NCBI GenBank assembly: GCA_937907415.1
Contig: CALCHY010000132.1
Span: 1 to 5,432 of the forward strand
Source of the DNA: an uncultured Trueperaceae bacterium
GTDB taxonomy: Bacteria; Deinococcota; Deinococci; Deinococcales; Trueperaceae
Direction of reading: 5' to 3'
DNA: 5,432 nucleotides
Made by a program: the position numbers and the translations under genes. Of this stretch, positions 1 to 5,103 are shown piece by piece. Under the pieces are notes generated by a model. That model was not told the DNA's origin and made no database searches. It saw only the letters and a list, made by a program, of their open reading frames with translations. The stretch's first letter is position 1, and each line of letters starts with the position of its first letter.

Positions 1-2017
1 GGACAGATATACCAGTGAGCCCGTTGCCAGCGTCGCATAAGTACCAGTTGACACCTCCTGACAGAACATAAGAGCCTGTGGCGGTCCTGGTGACCGAGTA
101 GTCGGAGCGGGCCCCGAAGTTCTGTAGCACCTGTAAGGTCTTTTCGGTTGGCTGATAGCGTAGTACCTGGGCGGGGCCCCCGCAAGAATTGACGCTCCCA
201 TTAGTGAAGACGAGGACGGAACCATCCGGCTCGAGGAATGCGCTGTTGACGCGCAAGGGCGCATGGTTGAACACGGTAGTGAATTGGCCGGTGGCCGGGT
301 CGTACTCTTCGAAATCCCGCGCTACTCCACCTAAGACTAGAACTCGACCGTTTGGAAGCCCGACTGCCGAGTGTTGCGTTCGGGGATTGGCCATGCTTCC
401 CGTGATGGTGAACGAGTTGGTGGTTGGGTCATAGATTTCGGCTGTGCCGTTGGTGTCTCCTCCCACAATGAGGACGCGCCCGTCGTTCAGCAGGGTCGCC
501 GTGTGCCTACTCCTGATGTGGTGCATGTCGGGCAGGGGGATGACGCCACTTACGGCGATGGCCAGGGTGGCTTGACTGCTGGCGCCTTGCTCGTCGGTGA
601 CGGTGAGGGTCACTTCGTAATGGCCAGGATCCGGATACGTGTGAGTGAGCACCGAGTCTGTGCCACTACTCCCGTCACCGAAGCTCCATGCGTAAGTTAG
701 TGAGTTCGAGTCAATGTCGTAAGAGCCGGTCGCGTCGAAGGCTACTTGGAGTGGAGAGGAGCCTGAGATTACGTCGGTCGCGATTACCGCTACCGGCGGG
801 TCATTCACGGGATGAACTGTGATTCGGATGGCGGCATAGACGATTTCGGTGCCGTCGCTTATGGCAACTACGATGCGGTCGGCGCCGAAGTAGTCGGGGT
901 CCGGGATGTAGGTGATGTCGGGAAGCGCGCCCGTGACCTCGCCATGTGCGGGTGGTTCGTCGATGACGAATGTGAGTGGGTCACCGTCGGCGTCGTGCGC
1001 GGCAACGCGGATGTCAACGGGGGTGTCTTCATCAGTATCGATGTCGAGGTCTTGAGTGATGGGGGCGTCGTTTACGGGATGAATCTCGAGGTTGACGGTG
1101 GCTGGGGGTGAGTGGTTGGCGCCGTCGGTGGCGCGATAGGTGAAAGTGTCGTGGCCGTTGAAGTCTGGGTTGGGAGTGTACGTGAGGGTGCCAGCGACGG
1201 GGTCTAGGTCGGCTAGGGCGCCATTACTGGGGTTGCTGAGGATCGCGAAGTTCAGCTCACCCTCGAGGTCGGTGGTGGCCTTCAGGGTGACCATTACGGG
1301 TTCGTCCTCGTCGAGGTTGACGCGGAGGTCGCTGGCGATGGGGCCCGTGGGGCGTTCGTGGATGTGGATGGTGATGGTGCCGGCGGGTGAGGTGGCGTTT
1401 GCGTTGCTGGCGGTGAAGCGGAAGGTGTCCTCGCCGATGGTGTCGGGGGAAGCGGTGTAGGTCACGCGGCCATCGGTGGGGTCGAAGGCGGTGAGGGTGC
1501 CGAGTTCGGGTAGATCGGTGAGCGCGTAGGTGAGCTCTTCGCCGTCTGGGGCGTCAGCTTCGAGGGTTATCTCGATGGGTACGCCGGCGTAAGCGTCGAG
1601 GGTGCCGTCGTGGGCGACTGGAGTGCTGCTGACTACCTTGGTGGTGACGGTGATGGTGTTGCTGTAGCCGATGTTGCCTACGGCATCCGTCGCGCGAGCC
1701 TGGTACGTGATAGTTCCGGGCGTAGTTATGGTCACTTGGGCTGTAAAGGTGTGTGTAGCCTGTTTGCCGGTCGGTTCGTGCTGTGCAATGGGGGTTTCGT
1801 CGCGCAGTAGGTCAATGCGCGCCAGATTGGTGTTGTCGCTCGCCTGGATGGTTAGCTCGAGGGGTAGCGTTTGGTTGACGCTGCCTTGGAGTTCCGTGGT
1901 GGAGGCGTTGAGGGCGATGGTTGGGGGTGTGGTGTCGGGAGTGGCTTGTTGGCCGCAGGCGGCTAGGAGCAGGATGAGGCTGGCTAGGTAGGCGCCGAGG
2001 CGTGGTGTGCGTATCAA
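1..2017 (-). CDS. Large multidomain surface lipoprotein (Ig-like, cadherin-like x3, PKD, Kelch), 3' end missing
   Basis: The frame is open from a TTG start at 2017 to the left edge: 672 codons, no stop seen. The start is chosen because AGGGGG lies 6 bases upstream and a lipoprotein signal peptide follows at once: basic N-terminus (MIRTPR), hydrophobic core and lipobox LLAA-C with Cys21. The protein is therefore expected to be exported, lipidated and cell-surface anchored; the +2 residue is Gly. Domains in order: Ig-like at about 30-126; three cadherin-like/bacterial Ig domains at about 132-221, 224-314 and 318-403, showing acidic DEDxPV (236-241, 329-334), DADGD (342-346), DTF (197-199, 290-292) and the linker VNDAP (315-319); PKD at about 407-489 with WSFGDG (444-449) and a Y-V-TLTV end; Kelch repeats from about 497 with HTATLLNDGRVLIVGG (505-520), AEIYDP (526-531) and NGRVLVLGG (556-564). 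These folds bind proteins or glycans, so adhesion or surface binding is inferred; no catalytic residues are visible. The reading frame is continuous. Confidence 0.9.
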   Translation of the reverse strand, partial: MIRTPRLGAYLASLILLLAACGQQATPDTTPPTIALNASTTELQGSVNQTLPLELTIQASDNTNLARIDLLRDETPIAQHEPTGKQATHTFTAQVTITTPGTITYQARATDAVGNIGYSNTITVTTKVVSSTPVAHDGTLDAYAGVPIEITLEADAPDGEELTYALTDLPELGTLTAFDPTDGRVTYTASPDTIGEDTFRFTASNANATSPAGTITIHIHERPTGPIASDLRVNLDEDEPVMVTLKATTDLEGELNFAILSNPSNGALADLDPVAGTLTYTPNPDFNGHDTFTYRATDGANHSPPATVNLEIHPVNDAPITQDLDIDTDEDTPVDIRVAAHDADGDPLTFVIDEPPAHGEVTGALPDITYIPDPDYFGADRIVVAISDGTEIVYAAIRITVHPVNDPPVAVIATDVISGSSPLQVAFDATGSYDIDSNSLTYAWSFGDGSSGTDSVLTHTYPDPGHYEVTLTVTDEQGASSQATLAIAVSGVIPLPDMHHIRSRHTATLLNDGRVLIVGGDTNGTAEIYDPTTNSFTITGSMANPRTQHSAVGLPNGRVLVLGGVARDFEEYDPATGQFTTVFNHAPLRVNSAFLEPDGSVLVFTNGSVNSCGGPAQVLRYQPTEKTLQVLQNFGARSDYSVTRTATGSYVLSGGVNWYLCDAGNGLTGISV
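1957..2017 (-). other. Lipoprotein signal peptide with lipobox
   Basis: Residues 1-20 precede the lipid-modified Cys21 (codon 1957-1955). They contain two arginines (3 and 6), a hydrophobic stretch LASLILLLAA (11-20) and a typical L-A-A-C lipobox for signal peptidase II. Gly-Gln-Gln and a Thr/Pro-rich tether (25-33) follow. In diderms a Gly at +2 is compatible with outer-membrane sorting; whether the host has an outer membrane is not known from the window. Confidence 0.85.
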
Positions 2018-2023
2018 GGTGGT

Positions 2024-2029
2024 CCCCCT
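2024..2029 (-). promoter_or_regulatory. Ribosome binding site of the lipoprotein gene, fixing a TTG start
   Basis: On the minus strand AGGGGG stands 6 bases before the TTG at 2017. No in-frame ATG or GTG lies near it that would give a signal peptide, so this site decides the unusual start codon. Confidence 0.7.
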
Positions 2030-2065
2030 GGAGGTTCGCTGCGAGGCCTCTAGGGCGCCGCCGAA

Positions 2066-2071
2066 GTATTA
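2066..2071 (-). promoter_or_regulatory. Possible -10 element for the lipoprotein gene
   Basis: TAATAC on the minus strand is the best -10-like hexamer between the hairpins at 2146-2223 and the TTG start, about 50 bases upstream of it. The nearest -35-like hexamer, GTGTCA, is about 21 bases further upstream, which is too far for a standard sigma-70 promoter. It is only a weak candidate. Confidence 0.2.
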
Positions 2072-2145
2072 CTGAACGTAGCTCATGTCGTCTGACACGA
2101 TGCTCACAGTGGGGGGAGTCATCAGGTCCGCGAGTAAGCAGGAGA

Positions 2146-2175
2146 AAGAGACTCGAAAACGGGTTCGAGTCTCTT
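2146..2175. repeat. Perfect 12-bp inverted repeat (hairpin) with a 6-base loop
   Basis: AAGAGACTCGAA (2146-2157) pairs exactly with TTCGAGTCTCTT (2164-2175) around the loop AACGGG. Neither strand has a clean T-run after the stem; on the minus strand it is followed by TCTCC. It lies 129 bases upstream of the lipoprotein start and 64 bases after the stop of the small gene at 2239. It could be a transcription terminator for minus-strand readthrough, a protein-binding site, or a remnant of recombination, since GGGTTCGAGTC resembles the T-loop segment of a tRNA. No tRNA can be folded around it. Confidence 0.75.
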
Positions 2176-2176
2176 C

Positions 2177-2194
2177 AAAACCAGCCGGGGCTGG
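2177..2194 (-). terminator. Probable rho-independent terminator of the small gene at 2239-2493
   Basis: Read on the minus strand, CCAGC and GCTGG form a GC-rich 5-bp stem around CCCG, immediately followed by TTTTG. It sits 45 bases past the TGA at 2239-2241. The stem is short, but the position and the T-tract fit intrinsic termination. A second short hairpin (2208-2223) precedes it and the 12-bp repeat follows it, so the three together may act as a termination region insulating the lipoprotein gene. Confidence 0.45.
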
Positions 2195-2207
2195 GGTCAC
2201 GTTGGGG

Positions 2208-2223
2208 CCGGTGTGAGGACCGG
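2208..2223. repeat. Short inverted repeat CCGGT/ACCGG
   Basis: A 5-bp perfect stem (2208-2212 with 2219-2223) encloses the 6-base loop GTGAGG, 15 bases beyond the stop of the small minus-strand gene. It has no T-run of its own. It most likely contributes to 3'-end structure with the neighbouring hairpins. Confidence 0.35.
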
Positions 2224-2238
2224 GGAGAACCTGGGTTC

Positions 2239-2493
2239 TCAGTGGGAGTGAACGAGGTCTCGCCACTCCTTCTTCCGGGCTGCGCGCAGGGCCTTCGCTT
2301 CAGCGAGGGTGATGCCTGCTTCGAGCTCAGTCATCTCCCCGTATTGGAGTGCGAGTACGGCGTTGTCGACGACCTTGTAGGCGTCATAGGCGGCGTTCTC
2401 GGCCTCCACGCGGAGATCTTCGTACGAGCGCGCGTTGTTGCGTTGCGCGGCGCGTACATCGCGGATGGACTGGGTGTTCGACAGGGTGAGCAT
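2239..2493 (-). CDS. Small helical protein of unknown function, 84 aa
   Basis: I do not recognise this protein. It is probably real: codon third positions are strongly GC-rich, the composition is that of a soluble helical protein (rich in Ala, Glu, Arg and Leu, no Pro, one Trp, no Cys), and it is followed by a terminator-like hairpin. The ATG at 2493 is preferred because GGAGG lies 4 bases upstream. A GTG at 2523 would add ten residues but has no ribosome binding site before it, and the GGAGG would then be inside the gene. Residues 18-50 and 53-80 read as two amphipathic helices (the second with AEAKALRAARKKEW, basic near the end), suggesting a small helical-hairpin or coiled-coil protein. 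There is no signal peptide, membrane segment or helix-turn-helix that I can see. It diverges from the gene at 2751 and may be a small phage or accessory protein. Confidence 0.65.
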   Translation of the reverse strand: MLTLSNTQSIRDVRAAQRNNARSYEDLRVEAENAAYDAYKVVDNAVLALQYGEMTELEAGITLAEAKALRAARKKEWRDLVHSH

Positions 2494-2497
2494 GATG

Positions 2498-2502
2498 CCT
2501 CC
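2498..2502 (-). promoter_or_regulatory. Ribosome binding site choosing the ATG at 2493
   Basis: GGAGG on the minus strand is 4 bases before the ATG. The spacing is slightly short but the match is good, while the upstream alternative GTG at 2523 has none. Confidence 0.5.
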
Positions 2503-2569
2503 GTTGTCGCCGCTCTCCTTCACGCTGTCGCGCGGGAGTCAATCGCGCGGCAGCAGGTGAAACGAGTGC

Positions 2570-2583
2570 GGATCAGTCGATCC
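2570..2583. repeat. Inverted repeat GGATC-AGTC-GATCC in the divergent control region
   Basis: A perfect 5-bp palindrome with a 4-base centre lies between the candidate promoter at 2594-2602 and the small gene start at 2493. That places it in the 5' leader of the small gene. It could be an operator or an RNA hairpin, and could also be chance. Confidence 0.3.
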
Positions 2584-2593
2584 ACTTAGGCAG

Positions 2594-2602
2594 ATATTAT
2601 CA
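2594..2602 (-). promoter_or_regulatory. Candidate extended -10 promoter for the small gene at 2493
   Basis: On the minus strand TGATAATAT gives an extended -10 (TGn followed by TAATAT) in a locally AT-rich patch that stands out in GC-rich DNA. No good -35 is found 16-18 bases upstream, which is tolerable for extended -10 promoters. Transcription would start near 2587, giving a leader of about 95 bases containing the GGATC inverted repeat. Confidence 0.35.
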
Positions 2603-2710
2603 TGAGGAACATAGAAATGCGATAGGCAGTAGGGGCGGTTTGGCGCGGCAACCCCTGTACCCCAGAGTGCGGTCTTGACCACAGTGAGTGCTGCGAACCG
2701 GGTGGTAATC

Positions 2711-2734
2711 TTGCGCCCATATCGCAAACTTGCG
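2711..2734. promoter_or_regulatory. Triple TTGCG/CGCAA element, candidate operator
   Basis: Three copies of one pentamer occur in alternating orientation within 24 bases: TTGCG (2711-2715), CGCAA (2723-2727) and TTGCG (2730-2734). The middle copy can pair with either neighbour, with a 7-base or a 2-base centre. The element ends 6 bases before the ribosome binding site of the gene at 2751, where a repressor or an RNA hairpin would control that gene. A cognate regulator is not visible. Confidence 0.4.
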
Positions 2735-2740
2735 GGGATG

Positions 2741-2745
2741 AGGAG
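2741..2745 (+). promoter_or_regulatory. Ribosome binding site fixing the GTG start at 2751
   Basis: AGGAG lies 5 bases before the GTG. It decides in favour of this non-ATG start; no other in-frame start in the first 30 codons has a comparable site. Confidence 0.7.
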
Positions 2746-2750
2746 ATGTT

Positions 2751-3488
2751 GTGGCGAGTGAATTAGATGCCAGGCTTCAGTCTGTCGTTTGGGCGTTAGG
2801 GCTGCCGCTGGATGAGTTCCAGGCTCTCAAGGAGGTTGACCCCGATCGCTACTTCAACGCGGCCTTGTGGCGTGAGGGGGCCGCCTTGAACTTGGATGGG
2901 AGTGATATCTGGGAGAAGTGGCCTCAGGACTTCAATCCGCTGCAGCGCTGCGACCCGAATGGCTTTCCGGTTGCGCCTTTCACGGACGGTCAGTTGAGAC
3001 AGTTCGACGCGAACCGCGAAGGCACCGAGTATTTTCTCGTCGCGTGGTGGGCGGCCGCGGCAAGCCTGTACTATGTTTCGACCGGTCTCGCGGTTCAGGA
3101 ACATAACGCGATCGCAGCAGCCCGAAATGCGACGAACCTAGCGGTGACCTACCTGGCGGCGGGGCGGTCGCAGGCGGCCCTAATGGTGTGCCTTCACGTG
3201 ATGACGTTCACCGCCCAATCCAACCTGGGCCACGAGATGCTTTCCATTCGGCGCGAAGCGATCACGATCGCGCGAATGGGCTTCGCGTCCCAGGGAGGCG
3301 CGCACCAGGCATCTGACAACGCATCCTGGCTGGAGCATGAGCCGCCAGAGATGAAGCGAATGTTCCCCCAGGTCCGCAGCGAAGTGAGCGGGGCGCTACG
3401 GAGAGTTGGCGAGGAAGGCAAGGCACGGGAATGGGAAGCGCTCTACGACGCCGTCGCTCGGCTCTCGGCAGCCACAGCCGCGGTCTAG
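2751..3488 (+). CDS. Uncharacterised helical protein, 245 aa, only plus-strand gene
   Basis: I do not recognise a family. The gene starts with GTG and has a good AGGAG site 5 bases upstream. The N-terminal half (1-92) is mixed in charge, with Trp-rich turns (DIWEKWPQDFNPLQRCDP, 52-69). Residues 94-116 are hydrophobic (YFLVAWWAAAASLYYV), enough for one buried or membrane-associated helix, but there is no signal peptide or flanking basic anchor, so a buried helix is more likely. Residues 118-178 form a run of Ala-rich helices including LAVTYLAAGRSQAAL (130-144), which fits the L-A-x-x-Y-x-x-x-G-x-x-x-x-A pattern of a tetratricopeptide hairpin; one copy alone is weak evidence. The C-terminus (205-245) is amphipathic helix rich in Arg, Glu and Ala. 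The gene stands alone against the surrounding minus-strand genes, diverges from the 84-residue gene and converges with the 3513 gene 24 bases away. Its own control region and orientation suggest a separately expressed accessory gene. Confidence 0.8.
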   Translation: MASELDARLQSVVWALGLPLDEFQALKEVDPDRYFNAALWREGAALNLDGSDIWEKWPQDFNPLQRCDPNGFPVAPFTDGQLRQFDANREGTEYFLVAWWAAAASLYYVSTGLAVQEHNAIAAARNATNLAVTYLAAGRSQAALMVCLHVMTFTAQSNLGHEMLSIRREAITIARMGFASQGGAHQASDNASWLEHEPPEMKRMFPQVRSEVSGALRRVGEEGKAREWEALYDAVARLSAATAAV

Positions 3489-3512
3489 CCCCCAACAACG
3501 CACTGTCCTTCC

Positions 3513-3851
3513 CTACTCGCTGATGTCTAGGGCGAGCTCCTCAAGCTTCTCCATGAACTCTTCCTTCTCGACGTGCATGAGCATGTCAGCGAGTCGCTCG
3601 CGAGTTTCGGTGAGGAGCCGTTGCGGGTATGGGATGCGCGTGTAGGCGAGCTCCGAGATGAGGATGTCGCCGTCTTCGCTCACGCTGTCTTGGAAGACGA
3701 TGGTGAGCGGTTCGGGGTGGCCGGGGATGCTCCACTCGACGCCTTCGAGGACGAACTCGACCCCTTTGGTTCCCCCGAACCCTATCCACGAGCGGTCCTG
3801 CATGGGCCCTAGCTCCTCGGGGGTGAGGCGGCGGTACGTGCCGAGGATCAC
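3513..3851 (-). CDS. Uncharacterised protein, 112 aa, translationally coupled to the upstream gene
   Basis: No family is recognised. The GTG start at 3851 overlaps the TGA of the preceding gene by four bases (GTGA), so ribosomes finishing that gene probably start here; only a weak AAAGG lies upstream. Residues 1-75 look like a beta-rich domain (alternating stretches VEFVLEGVEWSI at 31-42, LTIVFQD at 49-55 and GDILISELAYT at 61-71). Residues 78-110 form a long charged amphipathic helix (TETRERLADMLMHVEKEEF). The protein is acidic and soluble, without signal peptide or membrane segment. It is the last gene of the leftward cluster and ends 24 bases from the convergent gene at 2751-3488, with no obvious terminator between them. 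A structural partner of the 128-residue protein encoded just upstream is plausible but inferred from the overlap only. Confidence 0.75.
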   Translation of the reverse strand: MILGTYRRLTPEELGPMQDRSWIGFGGTKGVEFVLEGVEWSIPGHPEPLTIVFQDSVSEDGDILISELAYTRIPYPQRLLTETRERLADMLMHVEKEEFMEKLEELALDISE

Positions 3852-4234
3852 GCTAGGCCTGCCTTTGTGTTGCGGGAGTCGACGCTGGGGGCGAGGAGTT
3901 CGTAAAGGTGGGCGAGGTCGTTGGGCTTGTCGATGCGTTGGAGGATGAGGTCGTGGTAGCCGCCTGAGTTGAAGCCGACGCTGGTGATGGCGCGGATCTC
4001 CTTGTTTGCCTTGTCCCAGGTGATGATTAGTTCGGGGCGCGGGGGACGCATGTGCGGCTTGCGCTCGCGTTTCTCGGGGTCGTAGTAATCGTAGGCCTTG
4101 ATGGCGATGTACTCGTGGTCGGAGTTGGGCGTCTCGAAAGGTAGGAACTCGCGGAGTTCTTCTTCGCTCAGTGGGGTGGCGAAGGCGGCGTGGTCTTCGA
4201 CCAGGCGGCCGAGGCTGGGTCTGTGGTGCGGCAT
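3848..4234 (-). CDS. Uncharacterised protein, 128 aa, paired with the 3513 gene
   Basis: No family is recognised. The ATG at 4234 is preceded by an excellent AAAGGAGG (about 11-12 bases before the start, slightly long spacing). Features seen: an N-terminal helix with LSEEELREFLPF (22-33); a Tyr/Asp-rich strand region HEYIAIKAYDYYD (40-52); a highly basic and Pro-rich segment EKRERKPHMRPPRPE (54-68) that could be a surface loop or bind nucleic acid; strands LIITWD (69-74) and IRAITSVGF (80-88); and a C-terminal helix DLAHLYELLAP (106-116). It is soluble, with no signal peptide. Its stop codon overlaps the start of the 112-residue gene, which implies co-expression. It lies 117 bases after the ASCH-like gene on the same strand. 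It may be read through from that gene, since no convincing promoter is seen in the spacer. Phage accessory protein of unknown role. Confidence 0.75.
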   Translation of the reverse strand: MPHHRPSLGRLVEDHAAFATPLSEEELREFLPFETPNSDHEYIAIKAYDYYDPEKRERKPHMRPPRPELIITWDKANKEIRAITSVGFNSGGYHDLILQRIDKPNDLAHLYELLAPSVDSRNTKAGLA

Positions 4235-4242
4235 GAGTTTGG

Positions 4243-4250
4243 ATCCCTCC
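4243..4250 (-). promoter_or_regulatory. Strong ribosome binding site of the 128-aa gene
   Basis: On the minus strand AAAGGAGG is an almost complete anti-Shine-Dalgarno match, placed a little far (8 bases, or 11 from the core GG) from the ATG at 4234. It is the strongest such site in the window and suggests efficient, independent initiation of the coupled 128/112-residue pair. Confidence 0.6.
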
Positions 4251-4305
4251 TTTCGTTTCGGGGTGGTGGTCGCTTCCTCAGTTTGGCTCTTTTGTTGAGT
4301 TGGTT

Positions 4306-4337
4306 GCCCCTCGATTGCATCTCGCGTATCGAGGGGC
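4306..4337. repeat. Perfect 10-bp inverted repeat after the ASCH-like gene
   Basis: GCCCCTCGAT (4306-4315) pairs exactly with ATCGAGGGGC (4328-4337) around a 12-base loop. It begins 14 bases beyond the TAA at 4352-4354. Neither strand carries a T-run behind it (the minus strand continues AACCAACTCAACAAAAG), so it is not a textbook intrinsic terminator. It may be an attenuator, an mRNA 3'-end stabiliser or a protein-binding site separating expression of the upstream genes from the 128/112-residue pair. Confidence 0.65.
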
Positions 4338-4351
4338 GGGGTTGCATCGGT

Positions 4352-5101
4352 TTACGGGTGAAGGCGCTTGTGTTCGATCACCCAGACCCACGGGTTGTCC
4401 TTCCAGGTGAGGCCGGGTGTGCGGCCGTGGGTGGCGTCCCAGAGGGCTGCGTACGCTTCCCGGGGGTTGTCGTAGCGCCAGCCGTGGCGTTGCCACGTCC
4501 AGGGTGCTGAGGCGGGGTCGTCGCCGATGGCGTGACGCTCGTAAATGCCCTCCGCTATGGCGCCATCGTCAGTGATGTCATGCAGTCGCTCTACCCACGC
4601 ACTAATGAGTTCGAGCGTGATGCGACTTGCCCATTGCGACATGCTGCCGCCCACGCGTATCCGCGGTACGTCGTAAGGGCTGCGGGTGTCAGCCTCTAAC
4701 CACTTCTCTTGCTTTTCATCCCATCTGTAGCCGAGATCGTGGTGGGTTTCGTTCCAGTATTTTTCAAAAAGGATGCGTTCGACGTCGTAGGGGTCCTGGA
4801 GCCAGGGGCTGCATTGTTGGTCGGCGATGTACTTGATCCTGAGTGAGCGGTCGACTTCGCGCAACTCATGGATGCACCAATCTTCCTTGACGAAGAGTCG
4901 GCCGCTGTTGTCATGGAAGGGGTTGTCTTGGGTGACGGCGTCCTGATCGGTTCCACCGTCAGGAGTGTGTTCCCACCTCCCCTTGAAGAGTTCTTTGACC
5001 TGTCCGCCTGCTGGAAAGCGTGGGATGGGGTCTCGTGATTCAGTCTTGCGGCCCTGAAGGACAGCCCTGACTATCGGAGCCTCGAAACGGATTGGGCGCA
5101 T
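4352..5101 (-). CDS. ASCH-like phage protein (the family often labelled morphogenetic protein), 249 aa
   Basis: This matches a family widespread in phages and prophages, usually about 180-260 residues long, related to the ASCH/PUA-like fold and thought to bind RNA or nucleotides; the name 'morphogenetic protein' is historical and unproven. Hallmarks in order: N-terminal RPIRFEAPIVRAVLQGRKT (2-20), matching the family's KPILFxxxMVxAILxGRKTxTRR; GRLFVKEDWC (67-76), corresponding to GDxLxVRETW; MSQWASRITLEL (154-165), corresponding to MPRWASRIxLxV; VERLHDITDDGAIAEGI (170-186); and the C-terminal ALWDA...NPWVWVIEHKRL (219-247). The length is complete. The usual TxTRR is replaced by TESRD (20-24), so the second Arg is lost, and ETW became EDW. 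ATG at 5101 lies 2 bases after the TAG of the upstream gene with no clear ribosome binding site, so translation is probably coupled. Its role is not established; in phages these genes usually sit near recombination or replication genes. Confidence 0.85.
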   Translation of the reverse strand: MRPIRFEAPIVRAVLQGRKTESRDPIPRFPAGGQVKELFKGRWEHTPDGGTDQDAVTQDNPFHDNSGRLFVKEDWCIHELREVDRSLRIKYIADQQCSPWLQDPYDVERILFEKYWNETHHDLGYRWDEKQEKWLEADTRSPYDVPRIRVGGSMSQWASRITLELISAWVERLHDITDDGAIAEGIYERHAIGDDPASAPWTWQRHGWRYDNPREAYAALWDATHGRTPGLTWKDNPWVWVIEHKRLHP

Positions 5102-5103
5102 GA

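Noticed and set aside
189..1991. Several plus-strand open frames opposite the lipoprotein gene (for example 812-1111 and 1671-1991)
   Set aside because: They lie antisense to a continuous 672-codon frame with clear domain motifs, have low-complexity Val/Gly/Asp or Ser/Arg composition typical of the reverse frame of GC-rich genes, and have no ribosome binding sites.
2095..2185. tRNA gene suggested by GGGTTCGAGTC
   Set aside because: No acceptor, D or anticodon arm can be formed with the upstream bases, and the perfect 12-bp hairpin is incompatible with a T-arm of five pairs and a seven-base loop.
2069..2266. Minus-strand frame of 65 codons
   Set aside because: It overlaps the end of the 84-residue gene in another frame, spans all three hairpins, and reads as Pro/Arg-rich filler.
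2002..2589. Plus-strand frame of 195 codons
   Set aside because: It runs through the start of the lipoprotein gene, across three hairpins and antisense to the 84-residue gene. The composition is erratic and there is no initiation signal.
2675..2680. TTGACC as a -35 element for the gene at 2751
   Set aside because: It is a good -35 hexamer, but no -10-like hexamer occurs 16-19 bases downstream; the nearest TAATCT is about 25 bases away.
2539..2727. Minus-strand frame of 62 codons in the divergent control region
   Set aside because: It covers the candidate promoter and operator elements, has an uneven composition (many His, Pro, Cys and Thr), and no ribosome binding site precedes the start.
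2843..3150. Membrane protein call for the 245-residue gene from its hydrophobic stretch
   Set aside because: Only one such stretch exists, it is broken by a run of Ala, Ser and Trp, it lacks positive flanks and a signal peptide, and it fits a buried helix equally well.
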